Shown piece after piece: positions 46,101-56,098 of a DNA stretch of 64,000 bases. The translations under genes were made by a program, and so were the position numbers. This DNA is from Glebionis coronaria. Lineage: Eukaryota; Streptophyta; Magnoliopsida; Asterales; Asteraceae. A model generated the notes under the pieces. The model did no database searches. It worked only from the letters and a program-made list of their open reading frames with translations, and was not told where the DNA came from. The stretch covers positions 2,792,501 through 2,856,500 of the forward strand of contig JANFOE010000190.1 in assembly GCA_025667525.1 (NCBI GenBank), written 5' to 3'. Each line of letters starts with the position of its first letter. Positions within the stretch are counted from its first letter, which is position 1.

Positions 46101-49100
46101 TTACAAAAACTTCTTATGTTGGTGATAAACATATCTAATCAAGTCTTTGGCCACGTCACTAGTGTAATCAATCTCCAAGGGTGTCTCCTTCATCTTCTCA
46201 AATACTTCTTTGGACAAGAAATAGTCAGCATCCACAAGTAGATACTCTGAAAACTTTGTAGAGCTCAAATGAAACACATCACAAGTAGAATAAAGCCTCC
46301 AATGAAGACCACTGAGGTCATCTTCAAGATCCTTCCATATGGCAGGATCTGCTTCCCTTGGACCACACAAAGTCAAAAATGTGTGCCATAGTCTTATTCC
46401 ATTTGCTGAAGTAGGTGCTTCAGCTGTATACTTGGCCTCTATCAATCTCCATAGATGCACCAAGTCTTCTCTGTCTATGCTTGCAAAGATAGAAATAATT
46501 GAAGTGAAAGTGTGTACTTCCTTCCCAAACCTGCCAATCTTCCAAAATCCACACTCATCTTCATCAAAACTTATGATTGGATTTCTGGCATCTAGAGGTA
46601 CTACATTAACCAAATCTGAAGCTTCTAATGGAGAAAGCTTGAGATGCTTCCTTATGACAGTTTCATTTGGATAATACACATCCATATCTTTGGGAAATTG
46701 GAGAGGATCTCCTTTCTTCACTGGTCTTTGAGCAATCCTCATCTCCTTTTGAATCTGCATTTCCTCAGCAAGCTCTTGTTTCCTTTCTTCTGAAAGAAAC
46801 TGTAAGACATTATTTTCTTGCACATGCCTCCAAATAGGATGTGCCCTGTACTCTATCTCCTCAAAAGATAAAGCCAGCAACTTCTTGTATGTCCATCCAG
46901 GTTGATGGCATCTAAGCAACTTGTAATACAATTGCCTTCTATCTCTTTTAAGCCAAGTCTTGACCTCTTGTGCATTATATCTCAAAATCACCTTTATATC
47001 ATCTTGTACCCTGAGAAGAATTTCCAACCCCCAAATTTGATCTGACAAACTCATCCCTGGGTTGTCCATTACCTTATCTTCCCAAGCATGGTACATTCTT
47101 GTGATTTCTGGAAGGTCAAAATCAACCTGCTTATTCAAATCACTCAATTTTTCTTTTGCCAACTCATCTCCATATTCAAGTCTTTCTGGATCTTCAATGA
47201 TTTGTATACTTGAATCTGAGCTGCCTTTGTCACTTTCCTCATCACTTTCATCCTCACTCTCAGTGGCTACAAATGGTGATGTACCACTCCTCTTCAAATC
47301 TTCTTCCAAAAGTTGTGCAGCCAACTGTTTATCAAATGCAATTTGTGCTGCATCTTTCTTTGGAACATCTTCTTCAACCATAAGCCCCTTACCCTTGTCT
47401 TTTGGATCAATAATTGGTAAGGTAGAAGAAGAAACCTGTGTGGACACATCTTTGATGATTGCTGATGACTGGAATACATCAACACCACCTGCAACTTTAT
47501 CAGCGTTCAAGTTACCTTTATCAGCGCCTCGATTACCTTTGTCAGCGCTGGATGTGTCAGCGTTCAAACCTGTATCAGCGCCCACTTTGCTTGCAACAGC
47601 GTCCTATGTAATATGTTGCATTGTTGTTGTGAAAGATCCTTCCAAGTTTAATGGAGTTACCTTGGACGTATCAATGACAGGATGCTTCTTCAGGCTTGTA
47701 AGAGCTTCAGCAATATCTAAGGATCCACCATCATGTGAACTCCTTTCACTTGCAGTACGTATAAGCTCATCCACTTCATCCTCCCCTTTGGAAGAGTCCT
47801 CCATCCTACTCCTACTAGGATTCTCCAAAACAGTTACCCGCTCCCTCAATGCTTGGAGTTCACGGCCCTGATTATTGACAATTTGTACAAGGCTGACATT
47901 TTGCTTTTGCAAGCTAATGACAGCAGCCGTCAATTCATTCAATGTCATAGGTTCCAATCTGCCCTCAGCTAGAATGGGGATTTGACCTCCCAAAATAGAA
48001 TCATGGGGCATGGATGAGGTCTTAATGATGTTGGGACTGTCTTGACCAGCATCTAAGCCTGTGTCAATAGCCCCAGCCTCATCCATGTCACCAGCCACAC
48101 TTGTGGAGGTGGTTCTCTCTGCAACAAGGCTAGGACCACTAGAGGAGAACACTCCAGTAGTCCTTTGGCGTTTATTCAACCTAGATTGTAATGGGGTGGA
48201 AGATGAGGTAGATTGTGTGGGTGTTGGTTGGTTAAGGGGTGTTTGGGATTGTTCAGGGATGTCATCAGCGTTGGGATTGGCTGTGTCAGCGCCAACATTT
48301 TGAGTGTCAGCGTTGACATTGGCTTGGTCAACGTCCATGTGGTCAGGTAAAGGTAATGGTTCAAGAATAGGCTCAAGTTGAGGTGCAGGGTCTGGTTGTG
48401 GTTGGGCAGCCTGAATTACTTCAAGCATGGCTTGGGTAAGAGGTATAGGTCTGTTTGTGGAGCTCATTTTGTCAAAAATGGTTTTCTTTTGCTTAGGGAT
48501 CTCATAAAAAGTGTCATGATCCCTAGTACAATATTCTTGTAAATCAAACACCATTTGCAAAAATCTTGGGTAAGCCAAAGTCATTTTACTTCCCTTATTT
48601 TTACACATCCCTTCAAAAATCATTTTTGAAAAATTATACTTAAGCCCACGTGACATACAAACCAAAGCACTTGCAATGGACCTGTTTATTTCATTAAAAG
48701 CAGTACATTTTGGACTTAAGCATTGAAGAAGGACATGTATCAAATATTTCTAATCCGAGGGAAATTCCTGCTTATGATATTTATTTAAAGGTTTACCAGC
48801 AGGAATAGGATAACCCAATTCCCTAAGACCTTGTTCTATTGTTGCAATAGCAAGGGTAGTCACACCATCAGCGTCATCAAGACGCAAAGCTTGGCGAACC
48901 AAGGCTTCAGTGACCACCCATGTTCTACCATGAACAGTAGATGTCAATGTAGTCACTCCATTAGCTGTTGTGGAACTAACATTATTCCAAATCTGTCTAA
49001 TGTGTGCGACAGGGACTAGTGGTTCATGAGAAAGTGCATACCTTATTGAGGATGCATTTAAAAATGTCACCATTTATGAATACTGAGGGAACAAATCATT

Positions 49101-49181
49101 ATCAGCGGCCAAGTAAGCTACCATATTATGTTGGCTCTTGAACTCCAATGTCAGATTGTTTGAGTTGAACTTTGGTGCCAT
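46101..49181 (-). pseudogene. Accessory ORF of D (1,027 codons, three in-frame stops)
   Basis: ATG at 49181 (MAPKFNSNN) begins a frame kept to 46101, interrupted only by TAA at 49074-49076, TAG at 48750-48752 and TAG at 47604-47606. The N-terminal 230 residues are colinear with the Sirevirus accessory exon 1: MVTFLN (residue 37 on), IRQIW (61-65), a beta-rich VTTLTSTVHG stretch, and KYLIHVLLQCL right after the stop at codon 144. A Pro/Gln and low-complexity middle follows with NADT/GADK repeats encoded by the CGCTGA word. The C-terminal 490 residues are acidic then helical (LKRDRRQLYYKLLR). No catalytic motif recognised; function unknown. Confidence 0.8.
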
Positions 49182-49274
49182 GTTTAAAGTTGTTTAGGTT
49201 ATGTGATATGGGAAAGATCTAGGAGAAAATGTTAGACAAGAAAATATGAATACCCAGAATGAAAAGTTAGCCAA

Positions 49275-49281
49275 ATTTATA
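49275..49281 (-). promoter_or_regulatory. TATA box upstream of the D accessory ORF
   Basis: Minus-strand CTATAAATTTGGC lies about 95 bases upstream of the ATG at 49181, the same layout as the accessory genes of A1 and A3. Confidence 0.5.
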
Positions 49282-50058
49282 GGAGAGATGCATGATTATG
49301 ATTGGTCAAAAATGAGGCAGTTATATTCAAAAAGTAATGATGAAAATATTGAATCAAATATAACTTATCTCATGCATTAATTAAAAGTAACAACTCCCCA
49401 AAAATTACGGCCAAAGATTAGTCAAAAATAACAACTGGGTAGGGCCCACTAGGTGTCAACGGTAAAAAATAACTCATCAACGCCCAACGGCTATATTTTC
49501 TTGTCAGCGTTTGCCTAAAGCCTTGTCAGCGTCACGATTGGTCGTAACAGCGTTTGGAGAAAAACTTGTCAGCGTCTAAAAATAAAAATATTTAAAAAGA
49601 AAAAGACCTTAACAAAGTAATTTATCCTAAGGGAAATATCTTGCAAGTTGATAATAATTACTGGGCGGCAAGCACTGTCCACTTATGCACACTTGCTTAA
49701 GCAAGATAGACACAAATGTCCTCAAGTGTCCCTTGCTAACCAAAATACTTACCAACAAAGTTATTTCATAAAATCCTTTGTAACTCCCAGGTAAACCCAT
49801 AACAAAAATATTCCCAAGTCTCCCAACAGACCACAACCAATTCTAGGCCAAAAATGTCTTGGCAGCATGCATAGTTTGTCAACTTTGCATGCTACAGTGC
49901 CTCATGGTTTAGTAAAACTAACCCATACTCACCTGTGGACACAATCTACAATTGTGATAAGAGTATTATAAGAATACCCAAGAGTCCTAAAGGTTCCTTA
50001 AACCTCCCCTTAAACTATGATACATGAGTTTCTCAAAATATATATGAACATTAAAAAT
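49282..50058. other. D interior between gag remnant and accessory gene
   Basis: No coding sequence recognised. It includes six TCAGCG-like words at 49458-49575, then AT-rich sequence. It occupies the place where the rest of gag and pol would be in an autonomous copia element, but no pol motif is visible. Confidence 0.6.
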
Positions 50059-50574
50059 TTATGTCAAGATAGGAATATAAATATTCCAACCCTCATCCAT
50101 AAACAAAAACATGTCCAAATAGCTCTTCAAAGATCCATAAGCATTGCCACCATGTGCTACTTCAAGAGCTTCCCAAAGCTCTTTTGCAGACTCAAAGCGT
50201 TTGTACTTATGCTGATTCTCATGACCTAAGGTGTGTTTCATGATGTTCAAAATTTTCATGTCCACCCTTTTCTTGGCTATATCTTCAGCAGATACAGCTC
50301 TTCCATCTTCAGGCTTTTCCTTCTTATCAGCTTCAAGACAATTAGGAACAGCTATCCTTGTGGCAATAGCATTAGCAATCTTTTGAGCTTTGTTGAATGT
50401 GTTCCCATATTCAACAATCTCCCAAAGAGTGTAGTCATGGATGGCTACATATTGCTCAAAATTGGACTTCCAAAGCTCGAAGTTCCTGGCATCAAACATG
50501 GGAATTTTGATACTAGGGTTTGTGGTGTTGCTTTGTAGCAAAACAGGAGCAGGAGGTTGTTCTGAGCCAGACAT
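50059..50574 (-). CDS. gag: Truncated copia-type Gag of D (171 codons)
   Basis: ATG at 50574 (MSGSEQPPAPV) starts about 85 bases inside the primer site. It has the FDARNFELWKSNFEQY start of copia UBN2-type Gag domains and FESAKELWEALE near its end. It stops at 50059 without a zinc knuckle, so RNA binding by the usual route is missing. It may be a remnant kept because it overlaps a packaging region (inference). Confidence 0.75.
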   Translation of the reverse strand: MSGSEQPPAPVLLQSNTTNPSIKIPMFDARNFELWKSNFEQYVAIHDYTLWEIVEYGNTFNKAQKIANAIATRIAVPNCLEADKKEKPEDGRAVSAEDIAKKRVDMKILNIMKHTLGHENQHKYKRFESAKELWEALEVAHGGNAYGSLKSYLDMFLFMDEGWNIYIPILT

Positions 50575-50657
50575 GATGTTTTTAGGGTTTTGAGAAATTT
50601 AGGGTTTCCTTGTTTTAGGGTTCTTGCGTTACTTAAAGATCAAAAGTTTCTCAACAA

Positions 50658-50669
50658 GCTCTGATACCA
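50658..50669 (-). other. Primer binding site of D
   Basis: Minus-strand TGGTATCAGAGC is a perfect match to the initiator tRNA-Met site, 2 bases inside the 5' LTR. Confidence 0.92.
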
Positions 50670-50671
50670 CT

Positions 50672-51208
50672 TGTTGATCCCAAACTTAGATCGATTAAGC
50701 TTTGTGTATACGAGATTAGATCAAGTAATACACGTAGAGAAACCTTTGCTTATGAATAAAGTAACTAAGTGTTATGCGGAATTAACACTTAATCTAAAAC
50801 ACAAAGATGTTAAACAAACTTTCACTTGTATTAGAATGATCGAACTTGATTACAATGAAAGAGGTTTAACTTGTGAAAACTTATTATAACTGATGATTAA
50901 CATTAACCTAAAAGATCTTCTTTTATAGATTAAGAAGTCTTGTACAATAAGCTACGAATCAACTATTTTAGGTAAAGATAATAATAGAAAATACAATGTC
51001 GAGCTTATCTTTACCATACACAAATAAAGAAACAAATAAACAAAAAGATTCGTATGAAGATATATTCCATCAGTGCTAGTCTTCAAGGCTGTCAGCGTTG
51101 ACTTCTTCAAATGTCAACGCTTGGCTGTCAGCGTCCAATGTCATCTTATCAGCGCTTGAATTCTTCTTATCAGCGTCTAGTGAACTGACCCATAATTTAT
51201 TCCCAACA
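50672..51208 (-). repeat. 5' LTR of D (537 bases)
   Basis: Identical to 45492-46028 except one C/T difference (near 50968 versus 45788). Confidence 0.95.
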
Positions 51209-51213
51209 ACCCG
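51209..51213. other. Target site duplication of D, right
   Basis: ACCCG, identical to 45487-45491. Confidence 0.95.
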
Positions 51214-52235
51214 AATGATTGTATGACCCGATTGTATGACCCGATAAATAATTAAATGACCTGATAGATGAAATTAAATGGATTATTAAAGTTAGGTTAT
51301 GTCACTAAAAGTCCCATTAGCATGAATTGTAAACTACCGGGATTTGGTAGACGCTTATGCATATAATAGTACTATTTGGGGACGATCACCCCAGTTCGCG
51401 CCTTGACGGTTGATCCCCGTCGTGCCACATTGATTGGTAAGTGAATTTATGTATGAGAAGATTTCCATAGCGTGACCTTTGTGACGACACACTACTTTAT
51501 ATGGGCAAATTGAGTATCGGGTTAGCTACCCGTTGTTTGTTTTAGTAAGGTAACAATGTCATGCGGCTTATAATAATCCAACTAACGAAATACTACTAGA
51601 CGCTCCGAATTACGATGTATTGCCTGACTAGCAATACAGGGTCATACTATTGATATTATGTTCGTGTTTTGGTTTTCATAGCCATATTCATATAACGGTT
51701 TTTATTTAACTTTATAAAACGTCATAAGACGTATTGTATGATGTTTTTACGACATTGGCTCGTATAATGATTTTTAAGGCAAATGCCTATATTATGATTT
51801 TCGACAAGGATCTGTATAAAATGATTTGGCTATTTTATGGCCTATTACAAAGATTTGTACAAAATGATTTTCAGTAATAATTTTATATTGATATTATATT
51901 GATGGATTTTATTAAACTCTATGAATTCACTCGGAGTTATCGCTGACTTTTTCTTTTAACATGTTTTGTCTCAGGTACTTGAAGGTAATTCTCGGGAAGA
52001 CAACAAGAATTCATGGCCCGCACTTAAAACAATATTTTCCATTCAAATGCTTTGTAAAATTTTATGAAATGATTATGACTTGGGACCTATGTAACTTTGA
52101 TATTTATGAATGGAAATGCTTTTATTATTAAACGACGCGACTTTTATGCGTTGTCTATGATGTGAGTAATGTGCTATCCCGTAACACCAACGAGTCTTCT
52201 GCTGTATTGAATTGTATAAATTTGGGGGTGTTACA
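51214..52235 (+). repeat. T1 3' LTR (copy c), second part
   Basis: Continues copy c after element D, ending GGGGGTGTTACA next to TGTGA. Together the two parts of copy c are about 3,420 bases, matching copy a. Confidence 0.92.
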
Positions 52236-52240
52236 TGTGA
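52236..52240. other. Target site duplication of T1, right
   Basis: TGTGA, identical to 32294-32298. Confidence 0.93.
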
Positions 52241-52818
52241 GCTGTCAAATTTGATCCTGAATGTTCATTTTAGCTTTGGGGCCAAGTAATGAGTGTGAGT
52301 CGTTGATTTGGACACATGGCTTTGCTTGGAGAGGATGGTGTCACAAGATTGGTGGACGGGTTTGAATGATGGGTGATAGGTGTGAAAACACCCATCCTTT
52401 TACCACTTATTTCTTGCTAAAACAAGACCAAAACGCGTATTTAATGTCATTTGTTTGGAATTATGCGTGGTTTGTGTGTTTGTTGTGTTTTTAGAGCCGA
52501 CCGGATAAATATTGAAGAAAACATGGGATTGCACGGGTTTTATCGAAGAAAAAGACTCAAGACGAAGTCTATTGTCCAAGAGATGCAAAAGATTTGAAGT
52601 CAATGGGCCTATTTGAAGATTTATCGAAGAAAAGCACCAAAGATGGAAGATTTACATATGTCGAAGGAACTCAAGTCTATTAAACGAAGAAATTAAAAGA
52701 CGAGTTGAATTTAATCGTCGACAAATCCCGAATCAGAATCGAAAACGTCAACTTTACTGAAAAGACGAGAAGACGAAAAGAAAGGAAGAAAGTCCACTAA
52801 CCAACCAACTACACCTCC

Positions 52819-52826
52819 TATAAATA
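52819..52826 (+). promoter_or_regulatory. Athila LTR TATA box
   Basis: TATAAATA in CCTCCTATAAATAGGACATC, repeated at 62773-62780. Confidence 0.75.
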
Positions 52827-52896
52827 GGACATCCCTCTCACACATTAGACGAGTTTTTCATTCCAGTCTTTTCTTTTTCCTTGTTTTCGTAGGAAG

Positions 52897-52917
52897 CCAA
52901 CACCATTAAGGTGTTGG
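52897..52917 (+). other. 8-base-pair perfect hairpin in the Athila leader
   Basis: CCAACACC and GGTGTTGG are separated by 5 bases, about 75 bases after the TATA box, so within the start of the predicted RNA. The second copy is at 62851-62871 and keeps the stem. Confidence 0.6.
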
Positions 52918-53243
52918 TTATTTTTCATTTTTGTTGAATCTTTAATCTTGTAAGTTTTTAATCTTTCCTTTTGTTTACTCTACCTTAATCAATCAATATA
53001 ATCCTTCCATTAATCTTGTTCATCTTCATCTTTTTTATTTAAAGTTTAAAGTTCTTATTTGGTTGATTTTAATCTTCAAAAGTAAGTGGGTTTTGTGTTT
53101 TTGTTGTTTTGGTTTGATGATTATGATTAGTAGATGACTATTGGTTAAATTGGTTTAAGTTTTGGTTAAAAACTTGGTGATTTTGGTTAAATTTGTGGCT
53201 TTGTTGGTTTCCCTGTTCTTCGCATCTTCATAGTTTCCCACAT

Positions 53244-53835
53244 TCCGAATAAACAACAATGTTCCGGGTGAAGGATCTTAGTTAAAACATTCCGAACCAA
53301 CCATTTTTCCCATTTATTCCGCATCAACAAACATTCCGAATCAGCATCATTTGTTCCGAATCAGTCCGTTCATCCGGAATAATCAATATTCCGGATGAGT
53401 TGAAATATTCCGAATAAAGGTTTTTAGTATTTTGTTCCGAGTCAGTTTTTATTCCGAATCAATCAAAATATTCTGGATCAGAATTTTTCATTCAATTTAT
53501 TCCGAATCAAAGTTTTCAAAATTTATTCTGAATCAGAACTTTTTGATATTCCGAATCAAGCCTTTTTGTTATTTATTCCGGATGAGTTTTATTCCGGGTG
53601 AAGCAAATGTTCCGAATCACCATTTATTCCGGATGAAGCCAATCTTCCGAATGAGCAAGCAATATTCCGAATGAAGCATGAGTTGTTAGTTATTCCGCAT
53701 GAGTTAAGATATTCCGAACGAAAGGATTTTTCTGCAAAAGATTCCGGATCAGTTGTTTATTCCGAATGAATTGAATTTCAAGGTATTCCGAATGAGCAGA
53801 TTTATTCCGCATCAAGGTTATTCCGAATGAGCCTT
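53244..53835. repeat. ATTCCGAAT/ATTCCGGAT short-word array in the Athila LTR
   Basis: Roughly 30 copies of TTCCG followed by A, G or C (mostly ATTCCGAAT and ATTCCGGAT, often then GAG or CAA) lie in about 590 bases at irregular 10-30 base spacing. The array is kept in the second LTR copy (63197-63790). Confidence 0.93.
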
Positions 53836-54081
53836 TTGTTTTAGTATATTTTACAGTTACTGTTTAAGTGTTTAATTTTAATATTCAAGCTTTATATTTA
53901 ATTGTTTTTATTAACTGCTTTTAGTTAAATTTTATATCTTAGCACTTTTAAATCCTTTTAGTAGAATAGAAAACCAATCCCTTTTTAGTAACCAAGAACA
54001 ACTATTCCACTTTGAGCCGTGATCGATTCGAGAAGATACCGAGAATTAAAATCTGAACCCAAGCAAAACCTTAGTATCAAA

Positions 54082-54096
54082 TGGCGCCGCTGCCGG
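54082..54096 (+). other. Primer binding site of the Athila element
   Basis: TGGCGCCGCTGCCGG closely matches the tRNA-Asp site used by Athila/Tat elements (one difference from TGGCGCCGTTGCCGG). Confidence 0.88.
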
Positions 54097-54293
54097 CTCT
54101 TCTCGTAAAGATTAACAGTTTTTTTGTGAGAACTTGGATTTTGGGATCCGTTCGCCGTGAACATTACTTTTTCATCATCAAAAACTTTCAAAAATCCTAA
54201 AAATATATAAAATTTTCAAAAATACAAAAAAATTTAAAAACATAAAAAACCAAAAAAAAATATTTCTTGCTTTGTTAGTTCTTTTGCAGGTGT
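54097..54293 (+). other. Athila leader
   Basis: Noncoding leader between primer site and gag, including a very A-rich stretch at 54175-54265. No other feature seen. Confidence 0.6.
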
Positions 54294-56098
54294 ATGCGCA
54301 CTCGATCAACGTCTTATCAAGAGCCCGAGACTCTCGATAACTTAGACATGGCCGGTGTACACAAAAACAATAACAATCCACCTCAAAAAAACATGAATAA
54401 TAACAACAATGAACCTCTACCGGACAATCACCCTATGATTGAACTTTTGCAAGCACATGTAGAGGGCAACATGATCCAATTGTCATACCCGCGATTGCAG
54501 CCAACAACTTTGAGCTTAAATCCGGCTTTATTCAGATGGTCTCTGCTCAAGCATTCTTGGGGTGTACCATTGATGATCCTCATGACCACATCAAAAGGTT
54601 TCTTCAACTCACAAATACGGTCAAATTCAATGGTGTTCCACAAGAGGTAATCCGTTTACAACTTTTTCCTTTCTCCTTAGAGGGACAAGCCCGGCATTGG
54701 CTTGCAAAGGAACCGCCACAAAGTATTCTGACGTGGAAAGACTTGGAGACCAAATTCATAAACTACTTTTTCCCACCCTCTCGTACTACCGCTTTGCGGA
54801 ATGAAATTATTAATTTTGAACAAAAGTACGATGAGTCTTTTAGTGAATCTTGGGACAGTTTTAAAGAACTTTTAAGAAAGTGCCCACAACATGGTTTTAC
54901 CAAAGTGCACCAAATTAACACTTTTTACAATGGTTTAAGCATGAATGACCAAGATTCACTAAATAGTGCCTCGGGGGGTAATATTTTGGTTAAGAGTTCT
55001 AATGCCGCTTGGGATATTATCGAAAATAAGTCTCCTGTGCAAACCAAGAGTGTTCAGACCAATGCCGCTAGTGCTAGTACTAGTGACAATGACAAGAGAC
55101 TTGACAAAATTACGTCGCTTCTTGAATCGCTTGCTACCCAAACCACTAGCAACACCAAAAGCATCAACGCTCAAAACGCTCAAGTCAATGCTGTAAGCCA
55201 ACCATGTGAAATATGCGGGGGTCCTCACTCTTACACTACTTGTACTTCCACCCAAGACTATCCTCCTGAGAATGTTAACGCAGCATACGGTACCTATCCT
55301 CCGGCCGCTTATCAAGCACGTCCTCAAGGAGACCGCAACTTGCTTAGCTATCGCTCAAAAAACTTTCTTTCCCCGCCCGGTTTTCCTCCAATCAATCAAA
55401 ACCAACAACAAAACCTTAACCGAACCAATCAAAACCAACCACGTGCTCCAACTCCATATCAAAACCAAAGAAACCCATATCCACCTCAAAGAAACAACCA
55501 AGTTTACCAACAACCTGCTTATCAACCACCCGCCTACCATGCTCCTCCTCCCAACCAACCCACCGCATTACACCAAGATGTTGAAACCTACATGAGGACT
55601 AATGATGTGATCGTGGAAAATCTCCAGCGGGAAATGGCCAACATGAAAGCAGATATGGTGAAGCAAGGGAATGAGCTTCGAGCTGATATGCGAAACACTT
55701 TGGCAAGTCAAACGAATGACTTAAGGAACATGATGGCTGGTTTCTTCCAAGGTAATCAAACGTCTTCTTCGGGTACTCTTCCGAGTAACACCGTGGCTAA
55801 TCCAAGAGGGGAGATGAAAGCAATCACCACTCGCAGTGGCAAAGGTACCAAGGAACCCGAGCTTCCTATACCTCCACCGGTGATTGTGACTAAGAAAAAC
55901 GAGTCACCTACTCATATTCCTCAACCTTCTATTTCCCCAATTCCTCCACCTCTTACTTCTACCCCTCCACCACCCAAGGATGTGAGTGATCCTACTATCC
56001 CAAAGACTTCCTCTTCTTCCGATATACCTTATCCCTCAAGGTTGAGGAAAGAGAAGCTCAAAAGCAAGGATGATATTCAAGTTTCGAACTTTCTCTAA
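54294..56098 (+). pseudogene. gag: Athila gag with frameshift and terminal stop
   Basis: ATG at 54294 (MRTRSTSYQEPE) starts the N-terminus in frame 3. A 1-base shift near 54460-54475 moves the Gag core (QAFLGCTIDDPHDHIKRF, LFPFSLEGQARHWL, FPPSRTTALRNE, ESFSESWDSFKELL) to frame 2. A CX2CX4HX4C knuckle (CEICGGPHSYTTC) lies at 55205-55243, followed by a Pro/Gln/Asn-rich region (about 55260-55570). The TAA at 56096-56098 interrupts a frame that otherwise runs on into the protease, so gag and pol were one polyprotein. Confidence 0.9.

Larger units (their letters stand above)
45492..51208 (-). mobile_element. Young non-autonomous LTR element D (5,717 bases)
   Basis: Two 537-base LTRs differ at one position that I can see. 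ACCCG duplications, a perfect tRNA-Met primer site and a polypurine tract complete the structure. The interior holds a truncated copia-type gag and one long accessory ORF with three in-frame stops. There is no protease, integrase, RT or RNase H, so movement required proteins from another element. Confidence 0.95.
32299..52235 (+). mobile_element. Gypsy element T1 (chromovirus-like), with nested element D
   Basis: A 19.9 kb insertion (14.2 kb without D) has terminal LTRs (TGTGACAATCC...GGTGTTACA) and TGTGA duplications on both sides. The paralogous segment at 62191 lacks it. Interior remnants of RT and integrase (40700-40860, 41940-42200) identify Ty3/gypsy, probably the Tekay-like chromovirus group. 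No long ORF survives inside, although the two terminal LTRs are very similar to each other. Confidence 0.9.
52236..54079 (+). repeat. Athila 5' LTR (left edge tentative)
   Basis: It ends CTTAGTATCA two bases before the primer site. It contains a TATA box (52819-52826), a leader hairpin (52897-52917) and a dense ATTCCGA word array. It is repeated at 62191-64000 with a few differences per hundred bases by eye. Confidence 0.75.

Noticed and set aside
45492..51208. Identical 72-residue ORFs in both D LTRs (45491-45709 and 50671-50889) as a real protein
   Set aside because: They are identical because the LTRs are; the frame runs antisense to the element, lacks a known motif and starts at the LTR edge.
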